This document shows, one piece after another, positions 32,674 through 43,765 of a stretch of DNA of 64,000 nucleotides (position 1 is its first letter; each line of letters opens with the position of its first letter). The notes beneath the pieces are model-generated. The model did not search any database. It was not told the origin of the DNA and saw only the letters and a program-made list of their open reading frames with translations. A program made the position numbers and the translations under genes. Source of the DNA: Cordylochernes scorpioides (taxonomy: Eukaryota > Arthropoda > Arachnida > Pseudoscorpiones > Chernetidae); NCBI GenBank assembly GCA_030710605.1, contig CP092876.1:67890115-67954114 (forward strand). Reading direction: 5' to 3'.

Positions 32674-33278
32674 AAACCTAACACTTATTCTGTGCACATT
32701 GAAAAATATTTTATCAGTCTCATTTCCCTAGATATAGATTCTTAATCTCAGAGGTCGCGTTTTACTTCATCTCAATGGCTTTTCTCCATGTATATATATT
32801 TTTAACTATAGAAGTATAGAATATATATATATAATTTGGGCCCCACGTTGGGCGCTATTGTGAAATTGGAAGGAATTTATATGTTTTTCGTTACTTGGTT
32901 ATCAGTGAAAAAACTAAAAAAAAAAATTACAAAATTCACAAACGTAACAATTTATTTAAATAATTTAATTTTATAATGGGCTTCCGCTTTGGGAACCAAC
33001 TTTTGAAACAGCTTGTAATATATAGAGATTTGTATTTTGAGTTAATATGAGTCTTTTTTATTTTATAATAAAATTCAGCCAAATTAAATAGTAAATAACT
33101 TTTAAAAAGTGGATAGTATAACAAATTAAAGATTATTGTTTATCAATAGTGGTTTGTCAAATTATAGGTATGACCCGTGATATGATAGAATGTTTGTTTT
33201 CTAACTTAGGGCTTTGACTAAGCTTCCCAATGTCTGAGCATCCAAAGTGAGGGATCTCGAAATACAACATGGCAAATC
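32674..33278. other. Intergenic, small relic only
   Basis: The stretch near 32972-33010 (GCTTTGGGAACCAACTTTTG) resembles 52125-52160 in the decayed ORF at 51230-52180, so a scrap of that family may be present. Nothing else is recognised. Confidence 0.35.
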
Positions 33279-34020
33279 CTGATCTTTCCTGGAGGTAGCC
33301 ATTCAACAAAGATTGGATTAGTTTAGAACACAAGATTGTTTTTATTTAACAATTGTATTATTTTATGGGAGATAGCCGCACATGGGAGTTTTTTTTACTG
33401 TTTTTAAACGATAGAATATTGTGTTAGTGAAGATTATTTAAGATTATACCAATCACTAATAATGAGTTTCTTTCCTGGAGGTAGCCATTCAACAAAGATT
33501 GAATTATTTAAGAAGAAGACAAACTAGTTTTTAGCTAACAATGGTATTATTTTATGGGATATAGCAGCACTTGGAAGTTTTTTACTATTTTTAAACGATA
33601 GAATATTGTGCTAGTGAAAATTATTTAATATTACACCAATCACTAATAATCAATGTCTTTCCTGGAGGTAGCCATTCAACAAAGATTGAATTAGTTTGGA
33701 AGTCAAACTAGTTTTTATTTAACAATAGTGTTCTTTTATGGGAGATAGCCGCACATGGGAGTTTTTTTTTACTGTTTTTAAACGATAGAATATTGTGTTA
33801 GTGAAGATTATTCAAGATTATACCAATCACTAATAATAAGTGTCTTTCCTGGAGGTAGCCATTCAACAAAGATTGAATTAGTTTGGAACACAAGCTAGTT
33901 TTTATTTTACAATAGTATTCTTTTATGAGGGATGGTCATACATGGATTTTTTACTGTTTTTAAACGATAGTATTTTGTGCTAGTGAAAATTATCTGAGAT
34001 TATACAAAGCACTAACACAC
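33279..34020. repeat. 187-bp tandem repeat, about four copies
   Basis: The start GGAGGTAGCCATTCAACAAA recurs at 33291, 33477, 33664 and 33851, giving periods of 186-187 bp. Each unit carries ATGGGA(G/T)ATAGC and TTTTTAAACGATAGAATATT. The last unit decays near 34010. The CCTGGAGG motif also appears in the dispersed repeat at 34313-34430. Confidence 0.85.
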
Positions 34021-34312
34021 CCATACAGAACACACACACTAAACATGAGCGTATTTTTATTGGCCTAAATAACGTGCTTTTATATGAGGCTATAGCTAAG
34101 TTTGACTGTTTTCCCATTATGACTGCACTTTACAAGAGTGACTTTGCAAAATTGCTTTTTTCAAATCAACGAATTAGGGAATTTCTTGATTTCACGCTTT
34201 AAAAAATATTTTAAAAGTAGAGGCTGGTCAACTTACTAGAAAATAAAGAGTTAATTCTGCATTGAAACAAAAGTAAATAACCAAAGCACTTTATTTAACT
34301 TCAAATATTATT

Positions 34313-34430
34313 TTATTGGCGTTTTAATGATGTAAAATATTTTCTCCCGTAGAAGGGCTTTCTTGCCTGAAAGCTTGAGAAACTTTTAAATAAAAACATT
34401 TTAAAAATAAACTTTTCCCTGGAGGCTTAA
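34313..34430 (+). repeat. Dispersed repeat copy (pair with 44415-44545)
   Basis: GCGTTTTAATGATGTAAAAT, GAAGGGCTTTCTTGCC and ACTTTTCCCTGGAGG are found again in reverse order and orientation at 44415-44545 (CCTCCAGGGAAAAGTTTCTC ... TTTTACATTAAAACGC). It is a repeat family of unknown type with copies 10 kb apart. Confidence 0.55.
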
Positions 34431-34878
34431 TGTTTTTGTTTTAATATTGATTTTTTTCTTTAGCATCAGTATCATTCAGTGCACACGGTCAGGGAATTAT
34501 TTTTATTATATTCTTAATTTCAATTATTAATGACCGCATGACTTTATTGTATATGAAATAACTTTAAATAAACACTTCGCTATTTTCAATATAGATTTTT
34601 GTATTTTGGAATATTCGTTTGAATAATAAAAATGTTTGATCGTTTATTATGATTTGATTCACTGGGAATGCTTTAATGAGGAGTATTTGAACCAACATTT
34701 TTTTAATGATGAACAATTATTTTTTAAAACATTTTATTTTTCAAAAAATCATTTTTCAATTCAATGAAAATTTTATTTAAAAATAATATATTTTTTTAAT
34801 ATTCTAGAATTTAATCATCTAAAAATGATTTACATAAAACTATTTAAATTACGTTTTGTTGAATTTTCTTTTAAACAG

Positions 34879-34924
34879 AACACGCGCGAGTGTTTAGAGA
34901 AGATATTAAAACAAGTAATTTAAG
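34879..34924 (+). other. Possible 5' noncoding exon of the downstream gene
   Basis: A pyrimidine tract and TTTTAAACAG precede AACACGCGCGAGTGTTTAGA, and the segment ends AAG|GTAAGA, so both splice sites look good. In the phase needed to join the exon at 36280 it would end in a TAA, so it can only be untranslated, with translation starting at ATG 36288. No transcript support is available here. Confidence 0.25.
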
Positions 34925-35379
34925 GTAAGAAATGTTTTAATTTTTATTTTCACAATGTTTGCTCTATTCTCTTTTAAAAGATACATTAATAGAGTTTTAG
35001 TTACCGTATCTTTTTGTTATTATCATGGAAAACACCAAATTAAATTCCTTTCTATATGGTATTGCATTAGAGTTAGTTTCTGACGTCAGTAATAAATGCA
35101 AAACGACGCTTGGGTCATGTCCAACTTCTGATTGACCCGCATTTTACATACCTTGTAGGGTCGTATACATATATTTTTTTCATGAAAATACCAAGAGATG
35201 TAGATTTCTTTTTCAGGAGGGGTCGGGTAGAGTTAGTATATAATAATTATCAAAATTTTACAGCTCTAAAATATGAAAAATGTTTTGTTTAATATCTGCT
35301 TTCCTTCTTCGAATATCTTATATGTTAATTTATATATTCAGATACCTATATGCAAAATTTATCAATTTATTGTTGGAGA

Positions 35380-35517
35380 AGAGTAACAAATCTCAATTTA
35401 TCTTGACAATACTGGATTCAGTATTGTAATTGTGATTTCGCGATTATTGTTCAAAAAATGTTCGTTAGGCAAACTTTCAGGTAAAACAATCCGGGCGAAG
35501 CCGGGTATATTCGTTAG
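35380..35517 (+). mobile_element. Helitron 3' end fragment
   Basis: TTCGTTAGGCAAACTTTCAG leads into the hairpin CCGGGCGAAGCCGG, then GTATATTCG and TTAG (35514-35517) followed by T, the diverged terminus of the Helitron family at 18.5-21.9 kb. The 5' limit is unclear. Confidence 0.55.
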
Positions 35518-35754
35518 TTATAATATAAATTTACCTTTCAGAGATTATCATATTTTGATAGAGTATAAATTTTATCATGATTATTTGTACATTTAACACC
35601 ACTAGATCTATACACTGAACCGGGTGTGTTTGGCGATATTATTACTATTATTAAAATTCTAATTTGTAAATTTTAAATTTGACGTTCTGCGGGGCTCTAG
35701 GAACCTGGGTTACAAATATCACACTACTTGAATGTTGGCGCGAGGTTGCACCAA

Positions 35755-35937
35755 TCAAGGCCTGAGCCATGAACGCCAAGACTTGGGATCACCAACTACG
35801 AGGAAGATAGCAATTGAATAAACATTACAATCTTTAAATTCTTCATTAATAACTTTTTGTTTGTATTTATTATGGAAACCCGCATAGAAAACGTAGATAA
35901 CACAAAGGAGGAAATCAAGGTCGACGTCTCTGCCAAA
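35755..35937 (-). pseudogene. Degenerate inverted copy of the exon at 36280-36665
   Basis: On the minus strand an acceptor-like GGGTTGCAG precedes a frame reading FGRDVDLDFLL, IYVFYAGFHN and CNVYSIAIFLVVGDPK. These line up with CRNSDLDLVLL, IFVYARDR and CNQKASVFLVDHR of the intact exon, in the same order. The intron sequence just upstream also matches, both carrying GTTATTTTAAC and AATTTGTAGATGCTCTTGGA. It is therefore an old, diverged exon duplicate lying in inverted orientation; internal deletions and loss of the rest of the exon make it a pseudogene. Confidence 0.55.
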
Positions 35938-35961
35938 CTGCAACCCGGTGTAACTATGAAT

Positions 35962-36144
35962 AGTTCTAGCGGGCTTCAGTAAACATCGAGTTAAAATAAC
36001 CATTGATCCAAGAGCATCTACAAATTGTACGTAAAAAAAAAAATATATATATATATATATTTATTTTTTTTTTACGTACAATTTGTAGATGCTCTTGGAT
36101 CAATGGTTATTTTAACTCGATGTTTACTGAAGCCCGCTAGAACT
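35962..36144. repeat. Perfect palindrome with 82-bp arms
   Basis: From AGTTCTAGCGGGCTTCAGTA at 35962 the left arm runs to about 36043 and is repeated exactly in reverse complement to 36144 across a TA-rich centre of about 20 bp. A third, diverged direct copy of the arm end lies at 36209-36262, just before the exon acceptor. Perfect long palindromes are unstable, so this one is either very young or an assembly fold-back artefact. Confidence 0.85.
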
Positions 36145-36279
36145 ATGAATATAGATTACTAAATTGTATCACATAGTTAAAATACATTCTTCTATATATA
36201 TATATATATATACAATTTGTAGATGCTCTTGGAATAATGGTTATTTTAACCCAATGTTTACCTACGTCCCCTGTTGCAG

Positions 36280-36665
36280 GAATAGACATGCCATCGCTCT
36301 GCCCCGATATATACAAGTTACGCGTAGAAGGCTATGTGGCGCACTGCCGAAACTCGGATTTGGACCTCGTACTTCTTTCTGAAGACAAGGCTATTTTTGT
36401 CTATGCCAGGGATAGAATGCCAGCGAACATGAACCATCAACGAGTAGTCGCGATAGGCGCGGCCTCACGTCTAGGGGCTCTGAAAGCCTGCAATCAAAAG
36501 GCCAGCGTGTTCCTGGTAGATCACAGAGTTGGTATTCTCAATCTGGATCTTAAGGCCAACAGAGAGAAGTTTAGAGGCGAATTCAGGATTGGGGATGAAC
36601 CGCCAGAGGACAACATCAAGGTGCAGTATTTGTTTTGGTCCAGGCCACCGGCTGACGATACAATC
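36280..36665 (+). CDS. Candidate coding exon 1 of an unrecognised gene
   Basis: The acceptor CCCCTGTTGCAG|GAATAG and donor ACAATC|GTAAGT are both consensus. The frame is open across all 386 nt and its codon usage is far richer in G+C than its surroundings, as expected for a real exon. An ATG at 36288 in good context (GACATGC) could start translation, MPSLCPDIYKLRVEGYVAHC, giving 126 codons; alternatively the exon continues from an upstream one. Beta-like hydrophobic strands (LDLVLLSED, AIFVYARD, ASVFLVDHRVGIL) alternate with charged turns, with Cys at 5, 20 and about 68. No signal peptide, membrane segment or known domain is recognised. The donor phase is 0. Confidence 0.7.
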
Positions 36666-37454
36666 GTAAGTTAAACTCTCTCTCTTTTTACTTGCCATAG
36701 TACACGTGGTAAAGGCCATGATCATCATAGCGGGTATCATCATAGTTACAATCATAGGTATAATCATAACGACAGCTTCTACTGCAAGTGCACCACATAG
36801 CTACACATGTAGAAATCAGTTCGCCCCTTACAACTCTGTCAGAGCCCCGTTTGGTAATTGCACGCACCGGTGGGGTTAGCCATTGGTAAATATCGGATTC
36901 CATTGAACCATTTTTACTCTTAAAATGGTCCAATGCGGAATTATATTCTGAAATGTAGCTATCTACAGTTTATACCAGTTGTCCACCAACCCGCTACTGG
37001 TGTGAACGATGCAGAGAACTTATCCACGCACTCAATACTTCTAAGTACGAGTAGTATAAAATATCATTATTGTATTCCATAATTATTCACAGCCTCGAAA
37101 ACTGATGGTAAGAAAGACTTCATATACTAGCGCGTTAGGCCTTGTAGTGAACTGATCTGGAACGACAGCCAGTTATAAACCTCAATAAAGTTTATCCAAA
37201 CCTAAATAACAGATCAATTAACTCATCACACAGGGTGTATAACAATTCTCACAATGCTGAGATCTTCCATTTTAGTATCAGATCCGTCTTTCACGATTTA
37301 TATAATTAAAAGGCCTAAAATTGAATAACGCATAAATACAACTCCGTGAATGAATTTTTATTTAAGAGTATAGATAAAACGAATATGAACTATTTAAAAA
37401 TAGCCCAAAGGCTGAAACATAACCAGTATTATCACTTCATTAAAATATATTATG

Positions 37455-37605
37455 ATGCATTAGCGCGCCATCTGTTATGAAAAGTTGAAACTATTATAGA
37501 AGCTTTTGATTGTTTTAAACAACTTCCATTGCAGTAAGGGCAGTATAATTTTTTTAATTTTTAAAATAATCATACGAGTCTATAATAAGTTTCGAATTTT
37601 CATAA
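37455..37605. repeat. Foldback MITE-like element, copy 1
   Basis: GCGCGCCATCTGTTATGAAA and CCATTGCAGTAAGGGCAGTA are shared with the element at 56622-56815. This copy has imperfect arms (GAAACTATTATAGAAGC and the reverse near 37582), so it is a decayed member. Its TTCCATTGCAG resembles a splice acceptor. Confidence 0.5.
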
Positions 37606-38139
37606 AAATATTATCCTCACAAATATTTTACTTATTTGACTCTGGATCTTCATACGATATGTATGAGAGATATTTGATGTGAAATTTAGAAAATATTTTA
37701 CAGACAAAATAGTAATGATCTCGTATTTTAGAAATATGCTTCGAAATTTTCATTTTCTTTATTGTTCTCATAGTTTTGTGTAAATTCTAATTTTACTAAT
37801 GATTTCATTTGAATGTAATCTTACAAAATATTCCAATTTTGAATAAAAAATTGAAATATTTGTAAAGGGAGTCAAGATTTCACGCGGTCGCGATTCATCA
37901 GACCAAAGGCCCCGGGAAGACGTACAACATATAAATACAATATAGATTAGAGAAATAAATTGTAAAACAAAATTTAAAAATACATTCAAATATTTTATAA
38001 TGTAGAGGACCATGAGACAATTTCTATGGCACTATCTGCGTTTAACACTCTGGAACTACTGAGATAGTTCAGTTTTACGGTGTTATTGTCTTTGGAGATT
38101 AAATATTCTAGAATGTGTCTGATATATTTGGGTATTATG

Positions 38140-38337
38140 TTATGAAAATGGAAAAACATGTAACATCTTGTAGGTTGAATTAATGACCTGTAGAATATTT
38201 TCGTGTTGAAATATTAAGAATTTATTTTGATTTCTGATATTACAGATAAGATCTTTAATTCTTATGCTGGTGTCTCCTATGTAAGAGACGTTGCATTGTG
38301 GGTATAAGATGGAGAATATGGCGTTCTTCTTTCTCAT
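38140..38337 (-). pseudogene. GIY-YIG endonuclease relic of another Penelope-like element
   Basis: The frame reads IFSILYPQCNVSYIGDTSIR and IKDLICNIRNQNKFLIFQHE, matching the core of PLE endonucleases: Cys-x2-Cys-type entry (one Cys lost), SYIGDT as the YIG motif and an Arg-containing helix. It is not close to the array element. The adjacent frame KVELKNFRYIRRNVVF upstream may be more of the same. No RT is present nearby. Confidence 0.6.
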
Positions 38338-38674
38338 TTATGTTAAGACAATTGTCTACATCATTCATGGCTTCAACTGATAGTTCTAAAGAGACAAACA
38401 ATAAATATAAAGAGAAAACAACATTTCTGCGAATATATCTGAAATTCTTAAGTTCGACTTTTGCGGAAAGGGACAACTTATCATCCCATAGTCCTAAATT
38501 TAGAACCGTTGTAATGGATTATGCATTTTTTTCATAATTTATCTTTTTTTTTTCTTGAGGACATGTTCACCCATTCTATAGCATTCCAGTTAGCGTTCCT
38601 CGATATCCGGATGTGAGACCTTCCAAGATGTGGTTGAGAAGGGTGTTAGATCTCAACTTTCCGATTTATATGGT

Positions 38675-39160
38675 TTAATGCGCTCAGCGGTTTCGTCAAT
38701 TAAATCTAACAGACCATTTCTTTAGAGCTCTAATACTATATTGGATCATTCTGTTTTTATATGCGCTACTCTGAAGGGTAGAATCTCAAAAATATATTTA
38801 CTCAAACAATGGACATAGACTTTTAGGACAGTAGAATTGCATATAATATTTGCATCGAGCAATCTTCTTGTGCAAAAGACAACGATAAGGCCAGTTAGGC
38901 ATAATTTAATGTAAACAGTAGGAACAATAAAGGTTTGATATATGTATAAGAGAAACTACGCGTCTGAATATTTTCATTTGCTATATTTAGATGGTGCGTT
39001 ATTGCTCGATGAAAATATTATATGTAATTTTAATGTCCTAAAAACCTATGTAGTAAACCCTTTAGTGTGTAGCATATATTAGCAGAATGATCAAAAACGG
39101 TATTGAAGCTCTAAAGAAGCGGTCTGGTAGATCAAATTGACGAAACCGCTGGGAGGGTTT
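38675..39160. repeat. Foldback element with long inverted arms
   Basis: The left arm (about 38675-38870) reads CAGCGGTTTCGTCAATTAAA, TTTAGAGCTC, GGATCATTCTG, GAAGGGT, TTTTAGGACA and CATCGAGCAAT. The right arm (about 38985-39160) carries the same series in reverse complement. Identity is moderate. A partial third copy lies at 43245-43310 (GCTGGGAGGGTT). It codes for nothing and has no clear target duplication. Confidence 0.55.
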
Positions 39161-39269
39161 ATCACTGATGAGCCAAGCCTTCCTAATATTTCATCGCATT
39201 TAAAAAAGTTAAGTTTGATATATGTATAAGAATAACATTCGCGTCTGAATGTTTTCATTCGAGAGCTTT

Positions 39270-42200
39270 TGAGACATTTGAGAGCTATACTTGTTGATGA
39301 TCCTCAACTATAGTTGACATTTGAGAGCTATACTTGTTGATGATCCTATACTATAGTTGACATTTGAGAGCTATACTTGTTGATGATCCTCTACTATAGT
39401 TGACATTTGAGAGCTATACTTGTTGATGATCCTATACTATAGTTGACATTTGAGAGCTATACTTGTTGATGATCCTATACTATAGTTGATATTTGAGAGC
39501 TATACTTGTTGATAATTCTCAGCTATATTTAGCATTTGAGAGCTATACTTGTTGATTCTCTACTATAGTTGACATTTGAGGGCTATATTCTTTTATGATC
39601 CTCTACTATAGTTGACATTTGAGAGCTATACTAGTTGATGATCCTCTACTCTAGTTGACATTTCAGAGCTATACTTGTTGATGATCCTCTACTCTAGTTG
39701 ACATTTGAGAGCTATACTTGTTGATGATCCTATACTATAGTTAACATTTAAGAGATATTCTTGTTGATGATCCTATACTATAGTTGACATTTGAGAGCTA
39801 TACTTGTTGATGATCCTCTACTATAGTTGACATTTGAGAGCTACACTTGTTGATGATCCTCTACTATAGTTGACATTTGAGAGCTATACTAGTTGATGAT
39901 CCTCTACTATAGTTGGCATTTAAGAGCTATACTAGTTGATGATCCTCTACTATAGTTGGCATTTGAGAGCTATACTTTTTGATGATCCTATACTATAGTT
40001 GACATTTGAGAGCTATACTAGTTGATGATCCTCTACTATAGTTGGCATTTGAGAGCTATACTAGATGATGATCCTCTACTATAGTTGGCATTTGAGAGCT
40101 ATACTTGTTGATGATCCTATACTATAGTTGACATTTGAGAGCTATACTTGTTGATGATCCTCTACTATAGTTGACATTTGAGAGCTATACTTGTTGATGA
40201 TCCTATACTATAGTTGATATTTGAGAGCTATACTTGTTGATAATTCTCAGCTATATTTAGCATTTGAGAGCTATACTTGTTGATTCTCTACTATAGTTGA
40301 CATTTGAGGGCTATATTCTTTTATGATCCTCTACTATAGTTGACATTTGAGAGCTATACTAGTTGATGATCCTCTACTCTAGTTGACATTTCAGAGCTAT
40401 ACTTGTTGATGATCCTCTACTCTAGTTGACATTTGAGAGCTATACTTGTTGATGATCCTATACTATAGTTAACATTTAAGAGATATTCTTGTTGATGATC
40501 CTCTACTATAGTTGACATTTGAGAGCTACACTTGTTGATGATCCTATATTATAGTTGACATTTGAGAGCTATACTTGTTGATGATCCTCTACTATAGTTG
40601 ACATTTGAGAGCTACACTTGTTGATGATCCTCTACTATAGTTGACATTTGAGAGCTATACTAGTTGATGATCCTCTACTATAGTTGGCATTTAAGAGCTA
40701 TACTAGTTGATGATCCTCTACTATAGTTGGCATTTGAGAGCTATACTTTTTGATGATCCTATACTATAGTTGACATTTGAGAGCTATACTAGTTGATGAT
40801 CCTCTACTATAGTTGGCATTTGAGAGCTATACTAGTTGATGATCCTCTACTATAGTTGGCATTTGAGAGCTATATTTTTTGATGATCCTCTACTATAGTT
40901 GACATTTGAGAGCTACACTTGTTGATGATCCTCTACTATAGTTGACATTTAGAGCTATACTTGTTGATGATCCTATATTATAGTTGACATTTGAGAGCTA
41001 TACTTGTTGATGATCCTATACTATAGTTAACATTTAAGAGATATACTTGTTGATGATCCTCTACTATAGTTGACATTTGAGAGCTACACTTGTTGATGAT
41101 CCTCTACTATAGTTGACATTTGAGAGATATACTTGTTGATGATCTTCTACTATAGTTGACATTTGAGAGCTACACTTGTTGATGATCCTCTACTATGGTT
41201 GACATTTGAGAGCTATACTTTTTGATGATCCTATACTATAGTTGACATTTGAGAGATATACTTGTTGATGATCCTCTACTATAGTTGACATTTGAGAGAT
41301 ATACTTGTTTATGATCCTCTACTATAGTTGACATTTGAGAGCTACACTTGTTGATGATTCTCTACTATAGTTGACATTTGAGAGCTATACTTGTTGATGA
41401 TCCTATACTATAGTTAACATTTGAGAACTATACTTTTTGATGATCCTATACTATAGTTGACATTTGAGAGCTATACTTGTTGATGATCCTATACTATAGT
41501 TAACATTTAAGAGATATACATGTTGATGATCCTCTACTATAGTTGACATTTGAGAGCTACACTTGTTGATGATCCTCTATTATAGTTGACATTTGAGAGC
41601 TATACTTGTTGATGATCCTATACTATAGTTGACATTTGAGAGCTACACTTGTTGATGATCCTCTACTATAGTTGACATTTGAGAGCTATACTTGTTGATG
41701 ATCCTATATTATAGTTGACATTTGAGAGCTATACTTGCTGATGATCCTCTACTATAATTGACATTTGAGAGCTATACTTGTTGATGATTCTCTACTATAG
41801 TTGACATTTGAGAGCTATACTTGTTGATGATCCTATGTTATAGTTGACATTTGCGAGCTATACTTGTTGATGATCCTATACTATAGTTAACATTTAAGAG
41901 AAATACTTGTTGATGATCCTCTACTATAGTTGACATTTGAGAGCTATACTTGTTGATGATCCTATATTATAGTTGACATTTGAGGGCAATACTTGTTGAT
42001 GATCCTCTACTATAGTTGACATTTGAGAGATATACTTGTTGATGATCCTCTACTATAGTTGGCTTTTAAGAGCTATACTTGTTGATGATCCTCTACTATA
42101 CTTGAAATTTGAGAGCTACACTTGTAGATGATCCTCTACTATAGTTGACATTTGAGAGCTATATTTGTTGATGATCCTATACTATAGTTAACATTTAAGA

Positions 42201-42530
42201 GAAATACTTGTTGATGATCCTCTACTATAGTTGACATTTGAGAGCTATACTTGTTGATGATCCTATATTATAGTTGACATTTGAGAGCAATACTTGTTGA
42301 TGATCCTCTACTATAGTTGACATTTGAGAGATATACTTGTTGATGATCCTCTACTATAGTTGGCTTTTGAGAGCTATACTTGTTGATGATCCTCTACTAT
42401 ACTTGAAATTTGAGGGCTACACTTGTAGATGATCCTCTACTCTAGTTGACATTTCAAGCAACGCTTTTTGATGATTATCTATTTTAGTAATATTTGATAA
42501 CTATATCTGTTGATGATCCTACCCTATAGA
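39270..42530 (+). repeat. 43-bp satellite, about 75 copies, with higher-order repeats
   Basis: The monomer GAGAGCTATACTTGTTGATG plus ATCCTCTACTATAGTTGACATTT repeats with few indels over 3.2 kb. Variants (CTATACTATAG, TTAACATTTAAG, AGATATAC, TGATAATTCTCAGC) recur in fixed order: the block at 39481 reappears at 40209, an offset of 728 bp or about 17 monomers. A 301-bp (7-monomer) block near 41876 reappears at 42177. It lies wholly inside intron 1 of the candidate gene. The TATAG and CTATA ends of each monomer form a weak dyad. Confidence 0.95.
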
Positions 42531-42554
42531 TAACTTGATGTTATGTTGCGGCAG

Positions 42555-42662
42555 GATTTCGTGAAAATAACCGATACTATTATCCGAATAGACGCGAATA
42601 AAGTCATCATTTCCGCGGAGAACCGCCGTAGGCTAATTTTTCCACCAAGTTGTAGAGAAAGG
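42555..42662 (+). CDS. Candidate coding exon 2
   Basis: The acceptor TTGCGGCAG|GATTTC and donor GAAAGG|GTAAGT flank 108 nt that are fully open in phase 0, exactly the phase left by exon 1. It codes DFVKITDTIIRIDANKVIIS then AENRRRLIFPPSCRER. The strand-like IIRIDANKVIIS repeats the style of exon 1. Codon composition is again richer in G+C than the intron. The satellite ends about 25 bp upstream, close to the acceptor. Confidence 0.65.
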
Positions 42663-43342
42663 GTAAGTTCCTTCAACTCTCTTTCGCCGGAGTGATGTCG
42701 TATTGAACTGAGGAGGTTTGACTAGATAGAATAGACAATTACATAGCAAGTGGCTGAGGATTCTAAAAGCTTATTTACAAAAACCTATCTTAAAATTTCG
42801 CGATCCAACCAAATATTCAATTTAAAATGGACAATATACAAACAAAGCCTATTTTATTAGAGTCTTCTTCCCCATAGATGACGACACTTTTTCAAATCAA
42901 TGTCCTGACTGCCCCGCACAATAAGGCCACATTTTCCTGTGGTCCTCCCCCCGCACTTTGAAGTATTTGACTAAATTCTGGTCGTCTCCATGGTGACAAA
43001 CGTGGCAACGGCACCTATTTATCAATAAAAATTCAAAACTGATAAAAATGGACACGACAACAACATTACGCATTAATTTAATGTCTAACTGGCCTTTTAT
43101 GAATTGGTTCCATTAGAACGATACTCTGACCGCAAGCATTCTACTCTTCTCAAAGCTTATAACCATGGTGTGCGTGAATATCATAACCAAGATTTCACCT
43201 ACAGTGTTTGCTATAGAAGCAGCAGAATTAAGCTAATATAATATTAGAGCTCTAAAATGCCTTATTAAACTGGCTAAACCGCTGGGAGGGTTCCCCACTA
43301 ATGAGGCACGTCTGCTATAATATTGTCATCTTGTGAGGACAC

Positions 43343-43380
43343 TAAGAACATTTTTTTTTTAAGAGAAAAAAATGTTCTTA
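43343..43380. repeat. Perfect short hairpin
   Basis: TAAGAACATTTTTTT is followed eight bases later by its exact complement AAAAAAATGTTCTTA. It could fold strongly in RNA on either strand; no terminator role is implied in this eukaryotic setting. Confidence 0.6.
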
Positions 43381-43567
43381 ATAATTTTATTTCTTTTATA
43401 GAGATGGCGCTAAATATATATAACATAAAAGTTGTAGGAGGATGATATTTATATACCAAAGGAGGGAGTGCGTCTATTGGAGGGTAGGACGGGCTTACCC
43501 AAGTCCAAACAGGAGGACCCGGACAGCAAACCCAAATGAGATCAACTCCTGTTGTATTCTTGCCTGA

Positions 43568-43765
43568 AAATCGCCCCTGGCCACTTCACCAACTCAACAC
43601 TTGTTTGGTAAATTCGACCGATTTCACCACCCTTTCATAGGATGTTATGAAATCGAAGCCGCTCCTGCACTGTTGAAGGCCAAAGCCCGAACCCATGGTA
43701 TACAGGTTGTCTTTTTGTCTGAATTTGCCAAAACTAGGGTGCTCTGGCTCAATTATCCTCACTAG
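43568..43765 (+). other. Open frame with weak similarity to exon 1
   Basis: The frame is open for 65 codons up to a TAG and includes YEIEAAPALLKAKARTHGIQ and VVFLSEFAKTRVLWL. Placed on LSE, it resembles YKLRVEGYVAHCRNSDLDLV and LLSEDKAIFVYA of exon 1 with a two-residue gap. This could be an old duplicated exon or chance. Confidence 0.2.

Larger units (their letters stand above)
36666..39269. other. Intron 1, left part
   Basis: Besides the foldback at 37455-37605, the PLE endonuclease relic at 38140-38337 and the foldback at 38675-39160, this part of the intron is AT-rich without coding frames. A TCATCATAG-type near-repeat lies at 36718-36775. A direct repeat (GTTTGATATATGTATAAGA) occurs at 38933 and 39210. 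Confidence 0.45.

Noticed and set aside
36164..36933. Short ORFs overlapping exon 1 on both strands
   Set aside because: They are shadows; only the frame bounded by consensus splice sites is retained.
39130..39175. CTGATGA and GAAA near each other, hinting at a hammerhead
   Set aside because: The order is reversed (GAAACC before CTGATGA) and the intervening sequence is too short to form stems I and III.
39270..42530. CRISPR-like appearance of the 43-bp repeats
   Set aside because: Units are contiguous without unique spacers and lie in a eukaryotic intron; it is a satellite.
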